A DNA stretch of 7,569 bases from Lentisphaeria bacterium (GCA_028699735.1 JAQVUB010000112.1:1-7569); one strand, 5' to 3'. Positions 1 to 6,341 are shown, counted from the first letter of the stretch. Notes: a model not told the origin generated them from the letters alone. Program-made: numbers and translations.

Positions 1-1
1 A

Positions 2-154
2 ACTGCCCCCCCTGCCCTCTTGCAAGGCTGGAACCTGCGTGGAACCGATTGGCAAGAAACAGAATTGCCCGAAGGTTTTATGCTATCCCCTTCCCGCAAC
101 TGGGAAAAAACCGGAAGTTTCCTTCCCGGCAAAGCATATTGGTTCTTTAAATAA
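2..154 (+). CDS. C-terminal end of a protein truncated by the window edge (probable surface/secreted protein)
   Basis: Frame 2 is open from the window edge to a TAA at 152-154 and gives 50 residues. It reads like a genuine protein C-terminus: LLQGWNLRGTDW near the start and PGKAYWFFK at the end. Many secreted or surface proteins end with a GWNL...GxxYW signature of this kind, with a weakly conserved beta-rich stretch between the two parts. This resemblance is from memory and the family is not identified. The start codon and most of the gene lie outside the window. It is the only gene on the plus strand in the left part and ends 10 nt before the tandem array at 165. Frame 1 is also open over most of this stretch, but its translation is basic and of low complexity, so frame 2 is preferred. 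Confidence 0.5.
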   Translation, partial: TAPPALLQGWNLRGTDWQETELPEGFMLSPSRNWEKTGSFLPGKAYWFFK

Positions 155-164
155 TATTTTCCAC

Positions 165-272
165 ATCCGACCGATCCGACCGATCCGACCGATCCGACCG
201 ATCCGACTGATCCGACCGATCCGACTGATCCGACCGATCCGACTGATCCGACTGATCCGGCTGATCCGACTG
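165..272. repeat. 9-bp tandem array, 12 units
   Basis: Twelve consecutive 9-bp units of ATCCGACCG or ATCCGACTG run without a gap. One unit is a variant (ATCCGGCTG at 255-263). CCG-type units dominate at the left, alternate in the middle, and give way to CTG-type units at the right, as expected from slippage and unequal exchange. Each unit junction makes a GATC. In one frame the array would read as an Ile-Arg-Pro/Leu tripeptide repeat, but no gene supports that reading. The right end merges into the outer module of repeat copy 1. Confidence 0.95.
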
Positions 273-306
273 CGAATAGGCGCGCAGTCTCATCCGTCAA
301 TGCAAC
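268..306 (-). repeat. Outer GC-rich module of repeat copy 1
   Basis: Read on the minus strand, these 39 bases align without gaps to 4679-4717 on the plus strand with 28 identities. The match includes an exact GACGGATG (291-298 here, 4687-4694 there) and ATTCGCA. In both places the module sits just outside a copy of the 40-bp AT-rich repeat and leads into a short-unit tandem array. It therefore looks like a second conserved part of the same element. Confidence 0.6.
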
Positions 307-318
307 AACCTTTAAAAA

Positions 319-357
319 TTTTTCGTGTTTTTTTGTGTTTTTTCGTTGTTAAAAAAA
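319..357 (-). repeat. 40-bp AT-rich intergenic repeat, copy 1
   Basis: On the minus strand it starts TTTTTTTAACAACGAAAA and continues with two degenerate CACRAAA units. It begins 8 nt after the stop codon of the 597-residue membrane protein gene, with its TTTAAC end facing that gene. Confidence 0.85.
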
Positions 358-365
358 CTCTTCTG

Positions 366-2159
366 TCACGCTTCGAAGATACCGTTGATATCCTTGCCGA
401 ACATGCCTTCGGGGGTTTCGACATGGATGACAATACCCTCTTCCCGTACATCGGTCTTTTCCAGGAAGGTCAATGCATTCGCCTTGCTGATGGTGCTGTA
501 CTTGAAGCAACGGCTGAATTCGCCGGCCTCGTTGGAAATATCCTCGACACCCAGCGATTTCATCTGCAGGTCCCCTTCTCTGTTCAAGGCATCGACGTCC
601 GGCAGTTCGAGCATCACATCCGGCTCCGTACTGACCTTGAAATACTGCGCGCCAGGCAGCTCCGGCAAGACCGCCGATGCCTCACGCCATAGCGCATAAT
701 TCAGTTTCTCTCCGCCGACAAAACAAACGGCGCTGCTTTGGTGTGGATATACCCCAAAATGGATTTTTCTCTTGCAGGAAAGATTGCCGTCGCGATCGGT
801 CAGAATATAAGAAAGTTTGCTCAACGCATTGCTGGCTTCCCCCATATTAGGAAACATATAGGCGACATATTTGAAATGCTCCGGATCCGCATCCACACGA
901 GCCCAAAACTCTTTCTGAAGCTTCCCTTTGCCTTCAAAAAATTTCTTGAAATCCGGATCGGCATTCGCTTTGCGCCGCCAAATTAAAACCCCAACCCCGC
1001 CACCGACAATGACCAGTATCACTGCTGCAATAACCCAGGGAGAAAGCATTCTTTTGCTGGCATAGTTGATCTCCGCCATTTGAGCTTCCAGATCTGCACG
1101 TTTGCGGGCAGCGGCTTCCTCTTCGGCTCGTATTTTAGCCGCCTTTTCTTCTTCCAGACGAGCCTTCTCCTCCGCTTCCCGTTTCAGGGCGGCCTCTCTG
1201 GCGGCCGCCAACGCCGCCTGACGTTCACGTTCCAACTGCGCCCGGCGTTTCAGTTCAGAAGCAGGTGTGATCCAATCCCCAGCCGGTGCTACCCGGTTGC
1301 TCAGCGCCACTGTCTGGAGTTGTGCTTCAAGGGAATTCTCGGCGATCGTAAGTTCCCGTTCTCTGGCCACTTTGCGCAGCAGCGACAGCCTAGTAAACGC
1401 CTGGGTTGCGACTCTGACAAAAAGCTCATCTTCACTCAGCCAGTCATCATCAAGGAAGGTATAACCATTTTCCTCGTTCCGTCGTCCACACAACTGGAAG
1501 ATTTCCGCTTCGACGGCTTGTTGATTCTCCTGCAACCAAACTTGCTGAGCTGCCGTCTGTTTTGCAACCAGTTCCTCCTTGAAGAGCTCCCGGCGACGTT
1601 CGGTCGCCTTGTCGTCAAACTTCAGTGCTTCGACTTCATTGCCGCTGATTCCGAGCATATCCCGTACGCGAATCATCTTGTTGCTGACCTTGATCACGCC
1701 ATTGTTCGCTTCATAAAGAATACCTTCGGTAATCGTTGTTGCAAAAGGATTTTTCTTGTGGAGTATGCGAACCCGGTCGCCACGCTGATACAAAGGGAAA
1801 GCCTCTTCTGCAAGCTGTTGCAGCTTTTCAGGCCCGGGAATCGGAAATTTTTCAGCGGCTCTTTGCATCATGACTTCATTAGTCATGCGCAGGCTGTCCT
1901 CTTCTTTCAACAGTTTTCCGTGTTGCGATGGCAGCAACTTGCCTTTCAACTGACTGCGTACCTCCGCCAGCAAACCGGCCTCCGAAGCCTTTTCAGCAAA
2001 CTTGTCAAAAGCCTCCTCGCATACCGCATAAATCTTCTGAACCCGCACTGCCGATTGTTCTCCAGGCGGCACGGTCGCACCGATTGCCCCGGACGACCCA
2101 AAAAGCGTAAGCAAACAAAAGACCAATACCCATTCACGGCCAAAGGAAGATAAAAGCAT
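366..2159 (-). CDS. Single-span membrane protein with long coiled coil, function unknown
   Basis: I do not recognise this 597-residue protein. Residues 1-28 look like a signal peptide or N-terminal anchor (basic residue, then VLVFCLLTLF, small residues to about Ala28). Residues 123-170 (QRGDRVRIL ... GVIKVSNKMIRVRDM) look like a small beta-rich, possibly SH3-like module. Residues 300-365 are a highly charged Ala/Glu/Arg/Lys-rich coiled coil. A clear transmembrane helix follows at 374-394 with WRRK after it, so the 200-residue C-terminal part is probably cytoplasmic. If the N-terminus is a cleaved signal, the coiled coil lies in the periplasm and the C-terminal domain inside the cell. The start is the ATG at 2159, supported by an AAGGAA ribosome site 6 nt upstream. 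The gene lies 132 bp downstream of lpxK, with repeat copy 2 between them, so it could be co-transcribed or use its own promoter. No catalytic motif is visible. Confidence 0.85.
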   Translation of the reverse strand: MLLSSFGREWVLVFCLLTLFGSSGAIGATVPPGEQSAVRVQKIYAVCEEAFDKFAEKASEAGLLAEVRSQLKGKLLPSQHGKLLKEEDSLRMTNEVMMQRAAEKFPIPGPEKLQQLAEEAFPLYQRGDRVRILHKKNPFATTITEGILYEANNGVIKVSNKMIRVRDMLGISGNEVEALKFDDKATERRRELFKEELVAKQTAAQQVWLQENQQAVEAEIFQLCGRRNEENGYTFLDDDWLSEDELFVRVATQAFTRLSLLRKVARERELTIAENSLEAQLQTVALSNRVAPAGDWITPASELKRRAQLERERQAALAAAREAALKREAEEKARLEEEKAAKIRAEEEAAARKRADLEAQMAEINYASKRMLSPWVIAAVILVIVGGGVGVLIWRRKANADPDFKKFFEGKGKLQKEFWARVDADPEHFKYVAYMFPNMGEASNALSKLSYILTDRDGNLSCKRKIHFGVYPHQSSAVCFVGGEKLNYALWREASAVLPELPGAQYFKVSTEPDVMLELPDVDALNREGDLQMKSLGVEDISNEAGEFSRCFKYSTISKANALTFLEKTDVREEGIVIHVETPEGMFGKDINGIFEA

Positions 2160-2165
2160 GGAAAA

Positions 2166-2171
2166 TTCCTT
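2166..2171 (-). promoter_or_regulatory. Ribosome binding site of the 597-residue membrane protein
   Basis: AAGGAA on the minus strand lies 6 nt before the ATG at 2159 and supports that start. Confidence 0.7.
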
Positions 2172-2215
2172 GTTATGTCAAAAGCAACAATGGAAAAACT
2201 GTGGACAATACATTT

Positions 2216-2243
2216 AGTTTACGCCAAATTACTGCCTTTGCAA
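2216..2243 (-). promoter_or_regulatory. Weak sigma70-like promoter candidate before the membrane protein gene
   Basis: On the minus strand TTGCAA (2238-2243) is followed after 16 bp by TAAACT (2216-2221). Each hexamer matches the general bacterial consensus at 4 of 6 positions. It lies about 60 nt before the start codon, between repeat copy 2 and the gene. This is pattern-matching only. Confidence 0.2.
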
Positions 2244-2244
2244 C

Positions 2245-2283
2245 TTTTTTCGTGTCATTTCGTGTTTTTTCGTTGTTAAAAAA
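2245..2283 (-). repeat. 40-bp AT-rich intergenic repeat, copy 2
   Basis: On the minus strand it reads TTTTTTAACAACGAAAAA, then CACGAAATGA and CACGAAAAAA. It begins 8 nt after the lpxK stop codon, and its TTTAAC end faces lpxK. Confidence 0.9.
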
Positions 2284-2291
2284 GTTATTCG

Positions 2292-3485
2292 CTATCGCCC
2301 CAGGCAAATTTGCGAAACACAGGTATCGAAATGCTCCATACCTCGCAGAATTTTGATTTCGACGCGAAGGAAGAGGAAGGGGGGGATGTCTTTGGGCAGC
2401 ACTGGCAGGCGCACCGCATCTTTCTCTGTTGTCAGCAAAAATTCCGCGCCGGCTTTGTGGGCTTTTTCGCAGAATGTCTGCAGTTCTTGTTCACGGTAGC
2501 GATGATGATCGGCAAAATGCTTGCGGTAGACAAGTTCCGCACCGAGCGCTTCCAGATAACTTTCGAAGCTTTCAGGCACTGCAATAGCACTCAACGCGGC
2601 AATTTTCCTGCCGGCCAGCGTTGACAAAGGATAGACTTTTTCAGGATCATCGACCTGTTCGAGATAACAGGGGACATGGTTACATTCGATGATCTTGGCC
2701 TGAGAATTATGCCGTTTCAGAAAACGGTGCAGATGGCGCAGATGCTCGCCATGATTCGATTTGGTCAGAAAGATATAATCCGCCCTGCGCAAATTCTTGA
2801 TGGGTTCTCGCAACATCCCGCAAGGCAGCATCTCGTGATTGTGGAAAGGATTCGTGGAATCAACAACCAGAATATTAGTCCATGGGCGCAGACGCAAATG
2901 CTGAAAACCATCATCCAGGATCATGATATCGGCACCTTTGCGGGTGGCAAACGTACCTCCCTTGTATCGATCCTTGTCAACCACCACCATGACCCCAGGA
3001 CAACCATTGCGAGCTAACAGATTCCGTGCCAGCATATAAGGTTCGTCCCCCGCCTGCGCAGAATCCAGCAGAACGCTTTCTCCATCTGAAACAAAACGCG
3101 GCGGTACAATTTCCGGATTCCCACTGAACAGCGATTTAATACGATGCCACAGCGGACGCGGCTTGCTGCGGTAGCCACGGCTCAGAATTGCCACCCGCTT
3201 TCCACGCTCCGCAAGGGTGCGCGCCAGCATCTCCACCAAAGGCGTCTTGCCGGTGCCACCGGTCGTCAGATTGCCGACGCTGACCACAAAACATCCCAGT
3301 ACACGTTGTCTCAGAATGGAAGTATTGTACAGGCTCAGCCGAAACTGCACCGCATTGCGATAAATCCGCGACAGAAAAAACAGGAAATAGCGAAAGATGC
3401 GGGCAAAGCCGTCCCGCTTTTTCCCATTGATGATTTCCACCACATATTGTTCGAGTTTTTCCAGATTGTCCCGGAATCCAATCAT
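2292..3485 (-). CDS. lpxK: Tetraacyldisaccharide 4'-kinase (lipid A biosynthesis)
   Basis: LpxK uses ATP to phosphorylate the 4' position of the tetraacyldisaccharide 1-phosphate precursor, giving lipid IVA on the inner face of the cytoplasmic membrane. Family hallmarks seen, numbered from the ATG at 3485, are the N-terminal hydrophobic segment at about 30-40 that would hold the protein at the membrane, the Walker A loop GGTGKTP (76-82), GDEPYMLA, LDDGFQHLRL with DDGFQH at 191-196, GMLREP, and TTEKDAVRL near the C-terminus. At 397 residues it is longer than the ~330-residue E. coli protein. The longest frame begins at a GTG at 3494, but that GTG lies inside an AGGGAG ribosome site placed 8 nt before the ATG at 3485, so the ATG is preferred. 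The gene is 12 nt downstream of the DUF486 gene and almost certainly co-transcribed with it. It is the main evidence that the host makes lipid A. Confidence 0.95.
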   Translation of the reverse strand: MIGFRDNLEKLEQYVVEIINGKKRDGFARIFRYFLFFLSRIYRNAVQFRLSLYNTSILRQRVLGCFVVSVGNLTTGGTGKTPLVEMLARTLAERGKRVAILSRGYRSKPRPLWHRIKSLFSGNPEIVPPRFVSDGESVLLDSAQAGDEPYMLARNLLARNGCPGVMVVVDKDRYKGGTFATRKGADIMILDDGFQHLRLRPWTNILVVDSTNPFHNHEMLPCGMLREPIKNLRRADYIFLTKSNHGEHLRHLHRFLKRHNSQAKIIECNHVPCYLEQVDDPEKVYPLSTLAGRKIAALSAIAVPESFESYLEALGAELVYRKHFADHHRYREQELQTFCEKAHKAGAEFLLTTEKDAVRLPVLPKDIPPFLFLRVEIKILRGMEHFDTCVSQICLGR

Positions 3486-3493
3486 GTGTCTCA

Positions 3494-3499
3494 CTCCCT
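3494..3499 (-). promoter_or_regulatory. Ribosome binding site deciding the lpxK start
   Basis: AGGGAG on the minus strand overlaps the end of the DUF486 gene and lies 8 nt before the ATG at 3485. It argues against the upstream GTG at 3494, which would be part of the ribosome site itself. Confidence 0.65.
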
Positions 3500-3845
3500 A
3501 CCGCCGGAACATGAAAAATATGGCTCCCAAAATGCACATTGCCGCCCAGAGAAAATTCCAGGTCCACTTCTCCCGCAGATAAAGCAGAGCAAAGGGGACA
3601 AAAACACTCAGCGAAATGGCCTCCTGAATGATCTTCAGCTGCGCAACCGAAGCAACCCCAGAGCCAATCCGGTTCGCGGGTACCTGCAGCAAGTATTCCA
3701 TCAGCGCAATCCCCCAACTGACCAGAGCAGCCACAATCCAGGGACGCTGCCCCATATTGCGCAAATGACCATACCAGGCAAAGGTCATGAATACATTCGA
3801 GGCAATCAACAATAATACCGTTTGAAAAAGCTTCGGAATGACCAT
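3498..3845 (-). CDS. DUF486 small membrane protein (DMT-type, four-helix)
   Basis: The 115-residue product is almost entirely hydrophobic, with four predicted membrane helices at about 5-24, 34-53, 74-90 and 95-113. It carries the conserved segments I associate with DUF486: SNVFMTFAWYGHL (16-28), SWGIALMEYLLQVPANRIG (43-61) and AQLKIIQEAISLSVFVPFA (68-86). The family is drug/metabolite-transporter-like, and its substrate and role are not established. Length is normal. The ATG at 3845 is the only start compatible with the conserved N-terminus, because an in-frame TAA lies upstream within repeat copy 3. There is no Shine-Dalgarno, and the repeat ends one base before the ATG. The stop is 12 nt before the lpxK start, suggesting one operon. 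A link with lipid A work is possible but rests only on position. Confidence 0.88.
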   Translation of the reverse strand: MVIPKLFQTVLLLIASNVFMTFAWYGHLRNMGQRPWIVAALVSWGIALMEYLLQVPANRIGSGVASVAQLKIIQEAISLSVFVPFALLYLREKWTWNFLWAAMCILGAIFFMFRR

Positions 3846-3846
3846 A

Positions 3847-3886
3847 TTTTTTCGTGTCTTTTCGTGTCTTTTCGTTGTTAAAAAAA
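3847..3886 (-). repeat. 40-bp AT-rich intergenic repeat, copy 3
   Basis: This is one of the cleanest copies. On the minus strand it reads TTTTTTTAACAACGAAAAG, then two perfect 10-bp ACACGAAAAG-type units. It fills 40 of the 42 bases between the ligase stop codon (1 nt away) and the DUF486 start codon (1 nt away). Its TTTAAC end faces the ligase gene. Confidence 0.95.
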
Positions 3887-3887
3887 C

Positions 3888-4628
3888 TCACTTTCGCAGC
3901 AATTCGAAAGTCCAGGCCGGATCGGAAAATTTTTTTCGGTACCGTTCCAGTTCCGGCTCAGGAACTTGAAGCCATTCCGGGGCGGACATTTGCACATTCT
4001 GGAGGCCGCTTTTGCGCAGGCTGTTGCAGATTGCCCCAGTCAGTTCCTCCATCGTCAGTGCCGGACGCACCTCCTGCAGATTGACCACCGGCGAACGCAC
4101 GGAGGCAATGGCTCTGCTGCTGGATTCTCCGTACGGCGGAATTTCCGGAGTCAGCAGTTTCTGAAGGCGATCGAGATTCGTCTCGAGCAGAATGCATCCA
4201 TGCAACATAACCGAAGGGCCGGACAACGCAAAAGCAGAACCAGACACTTTCCTGGAATCCAGCCAGATGCTGTGCCGTGAACAGGCATGTACTTTGGATA
4301 TCCCCAAATCCTGCAGAGCCTGCACGATCAGCCCAACCCAGCGAAGCGGATCCCAAGCCTCCCGGGACAGCACAAAACTGTAATTCAAATTCCCACGGTC
4401 ATGATAAACAGTGCCCCCACCGGAAATCCGGCGGATCAGCACAACCTTCTCCAACAGACATTGCTGCAAAGCACATTCATGAAGGGGATTCTGATTGCGC
4501 CCCCACAGCACGCTTTCCCCATTCCGGTAAAAGAGGAGGCAGGCCTCCACCGGACGACGCCGGAAAAGAAGCTCCTCCAACGCCGCATTCGAAACCGCAT
4601 CCGAAAATGGTGATACGAAAATCCGCAT
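3888..4628 (-). CDS. lplA: Lipoate-protein ligase A family protein without the C-terminal domain
   Basis: This family attaches lipoate (through lipoyl-AMP) or octanoate to a lysine of E2 and GcvH domains of oxidative enzyme complexes in the cytoplasm. Motifs seen are SNAALEELLF (13-22), GRNQNP (43-48), the nucleotide/lipoate-binding stretch RRISGGGTVYHDRGNLNYSF (66-85), the lysine in RKVSGSA (Lys127, expected to act in catalysis), LHGCILLETNLDRL and ASVRSPVVNL. The last two match LplA rather than LipM/LipL octanoyltransferases. The 246-residue protein stops at the end of the catalytic domain, so the accessory domain of E. coli LplA is absent. The usual GRND stretch before the lysine reads SRHS. 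It may therefore be a lipoyltransferase, or need a separate partner. The ATG at 4628 fits the family N-terminus, but no Shine-Dalgarno exists and the T-run of repeat copy 4 supplies the A of the ATG. The gene is flanked by inward-facing repeats 3 and 4. Confidence 0.82.
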   Translation of the reverse strand: MRIFVSPFSDAVSNAALEELLFRRRPVEACLLFYRNGESVLWGRNQNPLHECALQQCLLEKVVLIRRISGGGTVYHDRGNLNYSFVLSREAWDPLRWVGLIVQALQDLGISKVHACSRHSIWLDSRKVSGSAFALSGPSVMLHGCILLETNLDRLQKLLTPEIPPYGESSSRAIASVRSPVVNLQEVRPALTMEELTGAICNSLRKSGLQNVQMSAPEWLQVPEPELERYRKKFSDPAWTFELLRK

Positions 4629-4670
4629 TTTTTAACAACGAAAAGACTCGAAAAGACTCGAAATTTTTTT
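4628..4670 (+). repeat. 40-bp AT-rich intergenic repeat, copy 4
   Basis: On the plus strand it reads TTTTTTAACAACGAAAAG, then ACTCGAAAAG and ACTCGAAATTTTTTT. Its TTTAAC end overlaps the first base of the ligase start codon. It is inverted relative to copy 3 across the ligase gene. Confidence 0.95.
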
Positions 4671-4678
4671 ATAGAGTA

Positions 4679-4717
4679 GCGGCTTCGACGGATGGGGTTG
4701 CACGCAAATTCGCACTC
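4679..4717 (+). repeat. Outer GC-rich module of repeat copy 4
   Basis: It aligns without gaps to the minus-strand module of copy 1 (268-306) at 28 of 39 positions, including exact GACGGATG. It is followed by the 11-bp tandem array at 4732. Confidence 0.6.
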
Positions 4718-4731
4718 TGGCCTGTGAATGT

Positions 4732-4786
4732 TCCCGTCCGTGTCCCGTCCGTGTCCCGTCCGTGTCCCGTCCGTGTCCCGTCTGTG
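4732..4786 (+). repeat. 11-bp tandem array, 5 units
   Basis: Four perfect TCCCGTCCGTG units are followed by one with a single change (TCCCGTCTGTG). The array ends 37 bp before the start of the XRE regulator, so it lies in that gene's upstream region. Confidence 0.97.
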
Positions 4787-4810
4787 ATCCGTTTTTTTTC
4801 CGCCAGGGTT

Positions 4811-4816
4811 TATATT
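4811..4816 (+). promoter_or_regulatory. Candidate -10 element of the XRE regulator
   Basis: TATATT lies 7 nt before the ATG at 4824, so transcription from it would begin at or next to the start codon (leaderless). The same TTATATTAAG string occurs on the minus strand before the epimerase gene (around 7363-7373). No convincing -35 box is visible (TCCGTT at 4788-4793). Confidence 0.3.
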
Positions 4817-4823
4817 AAGAGAT

Positions 4824-5243
4824 ATGAAAAATGACCTGCCAGAGATTGCTCCCCGCCTGCGTATGATCCGCAACCTGCTGCGGATTCCGCAGCATGAATT
4901 TGCCCGTCGCCTGAAAATCAGCCTGAGCCACTACTCGAAACTGGAAGCTGGCATCGGCGGCATCAGCGAAGCACTGCTGCTGGCCGTCGCCGCAGAAGCA
5001 CAAGTCACTCCGGAATGGCTCAAAACCGGCACTGGCACCGCACCGCAAATAACAGCAAACAAGCAAAAACAAAGCCGGACTGCAGCGCTGACCCTGGATC
5101 AGATCGAACAAATCATCCGTTTCACGGAAAACGAAGAAATCCGCCGTCTTGCCGAAAAAATGTCCCATACTGCCGGGATTCCGCTTGTCCGGTCTCTGGC
5201 GGCTCTTGCCCGGGAAGCTCTGCAATCAACCACACGAGCCTGA
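4824..5243 (+). CDS. XRE-family helix-turn-helix transcriptional regulator
   Basis: This is a 139-residue protein with an N-terminal Cro/CI-type domain at about 8-67. Residues 12-20 (LRMIRNLLR) fit helix 1, QHEFARRLKIS (23-33) helix 2, and LSHYSKLEAGIGGIS (34-48) the recognition helix and following turn. EALLLAVAAEAQVTPEWLKTG (49-69) completes the bundle. A polar linker (70-87) leads to a charged helical tail (90-135) that may serve dimerisation or ligand sensing. It is the only rightward gene in the right two-thirds, divergent from the ligase and convergent with hisC. The ATG at 4824 has only a weak AAGAGA too close to act as a ribosome site, but the next in-frame ATG would remove helix 1. 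Targets are unknown; the divergent ligase gene and its own promoter are natural guesses. No toxin partner is seen. Confidence 0.85.
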   Translation: MKNDLPEIAPRLRMIRNLLRIPQHEFARRLKISLSHYSKLEAGIGGISEALLLAVAAEAQVTPEWLKTGTGTAPQITANKQKQSRTAALTLDQIEQIIRFTENEEIRRLAEKMSHTAGIPLVRSLAALAREALQSTTRA

Positions 5244-5251
5244 CGCATGCA

Positions 5252-5290
5252 TTTTTTTCGTGCCAATTCGTGCATTTCGTTGTAAAAAAA
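5252..5290 (-). repeat. 40-bp AT-rich intergenic repeat, copy 5
   Basis: On the minus strand it reads TTTTTTTACAACGAAATG, then CACGAATTGG and CACGAAAAAAA. It is more diverged than the other copies (TACAAC in place of TAACAAC). It lies between the convergent XRE and hisC genes, 4 nt beyond the hisC stop and 8 nt beyond the XRE stop, with its TTTAC end facing hisC. Confidence 0.85.
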
Positions 5291-5294
5291 CTTC

Positions 5295-6341
5295 TCAACG
5301 GTTGATCTGAGCCATGCAGGCGATAAAACCGGCCATATCCTCCTGACGCCCAATCGTCACCCGAATGAATTCCGATATTCGCGGCAAATTGAAAAACCGC
5401 ACCAAATAACCATGCTCCCGCAACACGGCAAAAACCTCCGCCGCCGGACGCACAGGCCGCACAAAAAGAAAATTCGCCTGCGACGGCAGCACCCGGCAGC
5501 CCAACGCCTCGAGCTGCTCCATGGTCCACTGCCGCGTTGCTTTGATGCGTTCCGCGTTCGCCAGCATCAACGCATGCGCCTCCAACGCCGCCTTGCCCAG
5601 ATACTGCGTCAGCATATCCACATTATAGGAATCTTTGACCTTTTCCATCTCCTGAATCAAAGCCAAAGGCGCAAAAGCCAGCCCCAAACGCAGTCCGGCC
5701 AGAGAATAACTCTTCGAAAAAGTCCTGGAAACCACGACATTGGGATATTTCGCCACCAGGCTGAGACAATGATCCTCGGCAAAATCCGCATAGGCTTCGT
5801 CGATCCAGACCACACCGGAAAAAGCCCGGCAGAGCCGTTCCACGCGCTCGATCGGGAAGCTGTTGCCAGTTGGAGCATTCGGACGAGCCAGCAGAAACAA
5901 CTTCGCAGCCCCTGCCAGTTCTGATGCATTTTCTGGCAGCTCAAAATGCTCATCAAGAGGCACCGGACGCCGTATTGCCCCCTGCAAATCCGCAAGTACT
6001 GGATAGAGAGAGTAGCTCGGTTCCGTATACGCCAGAGTTCCTCCCTGATCAACAAAGGTGCGCAAGGCAATCGTCAGCAAATCATCGGAGCCATTGCCGC
6101 AGAGTATCTGCTCAGCTGCAATTCCATACACAGCACTGGCAGCCTCCCGTACCATGCGTGCACTGGGCTCTGAATACAAGCGCAAACGCTCATACGGAAA
6201 ACTCCGCAATACTTCCCCGAGTCCTGCTGCAGGCGGATAGGGATTTTCATTGGTATTGAGTTTGATAAAGGGTTTGTCTCCGGGTTGTTCGCCAGGAACA
6301 TATCCGGCAATCCCGGCAATCACGTCACGAGCATATGACAT
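5295..6341 (-). CDS. hisC: Histidinol-phosphate aminotransferase
   Basis: This PLP enzyme of histidine biosynthesis exchanges an amino group between glutamate and imidazole-acetol phosphate to make histidinol phosphate. Fold-type I class II aminotransferase motifs, numbered from the ATG at 6341, are LNTNENPYPP near residue 30, GNGSDD (82-87, PLP phosphate site), RPNAPTGN (153-160), WIDEAYADF (179-187), SRTFSKSYSLAGLRLG with the PLP-binding lysine at 210, and FIRVTIG with the carboxylate-binding arginine at 327. The length of 348 residues is normal. A longer reading from a TTG at 6368 adds nine residues, but the ATG has GGAAG 4 nt upstream and the family N-terminus begins near there, so the ATG is preferred. 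No other his genes are in the window. Related aminotransferases can act on tyrosine or phenylalanine, so some ambiguity of substrate remains. Inward-facing repeats 5 and 6 bracket the gene. Confidence 0.93.
   Translation of the reverse strand: MSYARDVIAGIAGYVPGEQPGDKPFIKLNTNENPYPPAAGLGEVLRSFPYERLRLYSEPSARMVREAASAVYGIAAEQILCGNGSDDLLTIALRTFVDQGGTLAYTEPSYSLYPVLADLQGAIRRPVPLDEHFELPENASELAGAAKLFLLARPNAPTGNSFPIERVERLCRAFSGVVWIDEAYADFAEDHCLSLVAKYPNVVVSRTFSKSYSLAGLRLGLAFAPLALIQEMEKVKDSYNVDMLTQYLGKAALEAHALMLANAERIKATRQWTMEQLEALGCRVLPSQANFLFVRPVRPAAEVFAVLREHGYLVRFFNLPRISEFIRVTIGRQEDMAGFIACMAQINR

Noticed and set aside
165..272. CRISPR array
   Set aside because: The 9-bp units are contiguous without unique spacers, and there are no cas genes.
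39..692. 217-codon plus-strand reading frame containing an Ile-Arg-Pro repeat
   Set aside because: It runs through the partial gene in another frame, the tandem array, repeat copy 1 and the antisense of the membrane protein gene. The tripeptide repeat is only the translated array.
1080..2153. 357-codon plus-strand reading frame
   Set aside because: It is antisense to the coiled-coil protein and rich in Phe, Arg and Leu, as expected from the reverse complement of Glu/Lys/Ala-rich codons. It has no domain and no ribosome site.
3486..3494. GTG start for lpxK
   Set aside because: The GTG overlaps the ribosome site that serves the ATG at 3485.
3136..3891. 251-codon minus-strand reading frame starting in repeat copy 3
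   Set aside because: Its first residues are a translation of the repeat (FFNNEKTRKDTKK), and the rest lies out of frame over the well-supported DUF486 and lpxK genes.
4824..5243. Toxin-antitoxin pair around the XRE regulator
   Set aside because: Neither neighbour is a toxin: one is a lipoate ligase and the other hisC.
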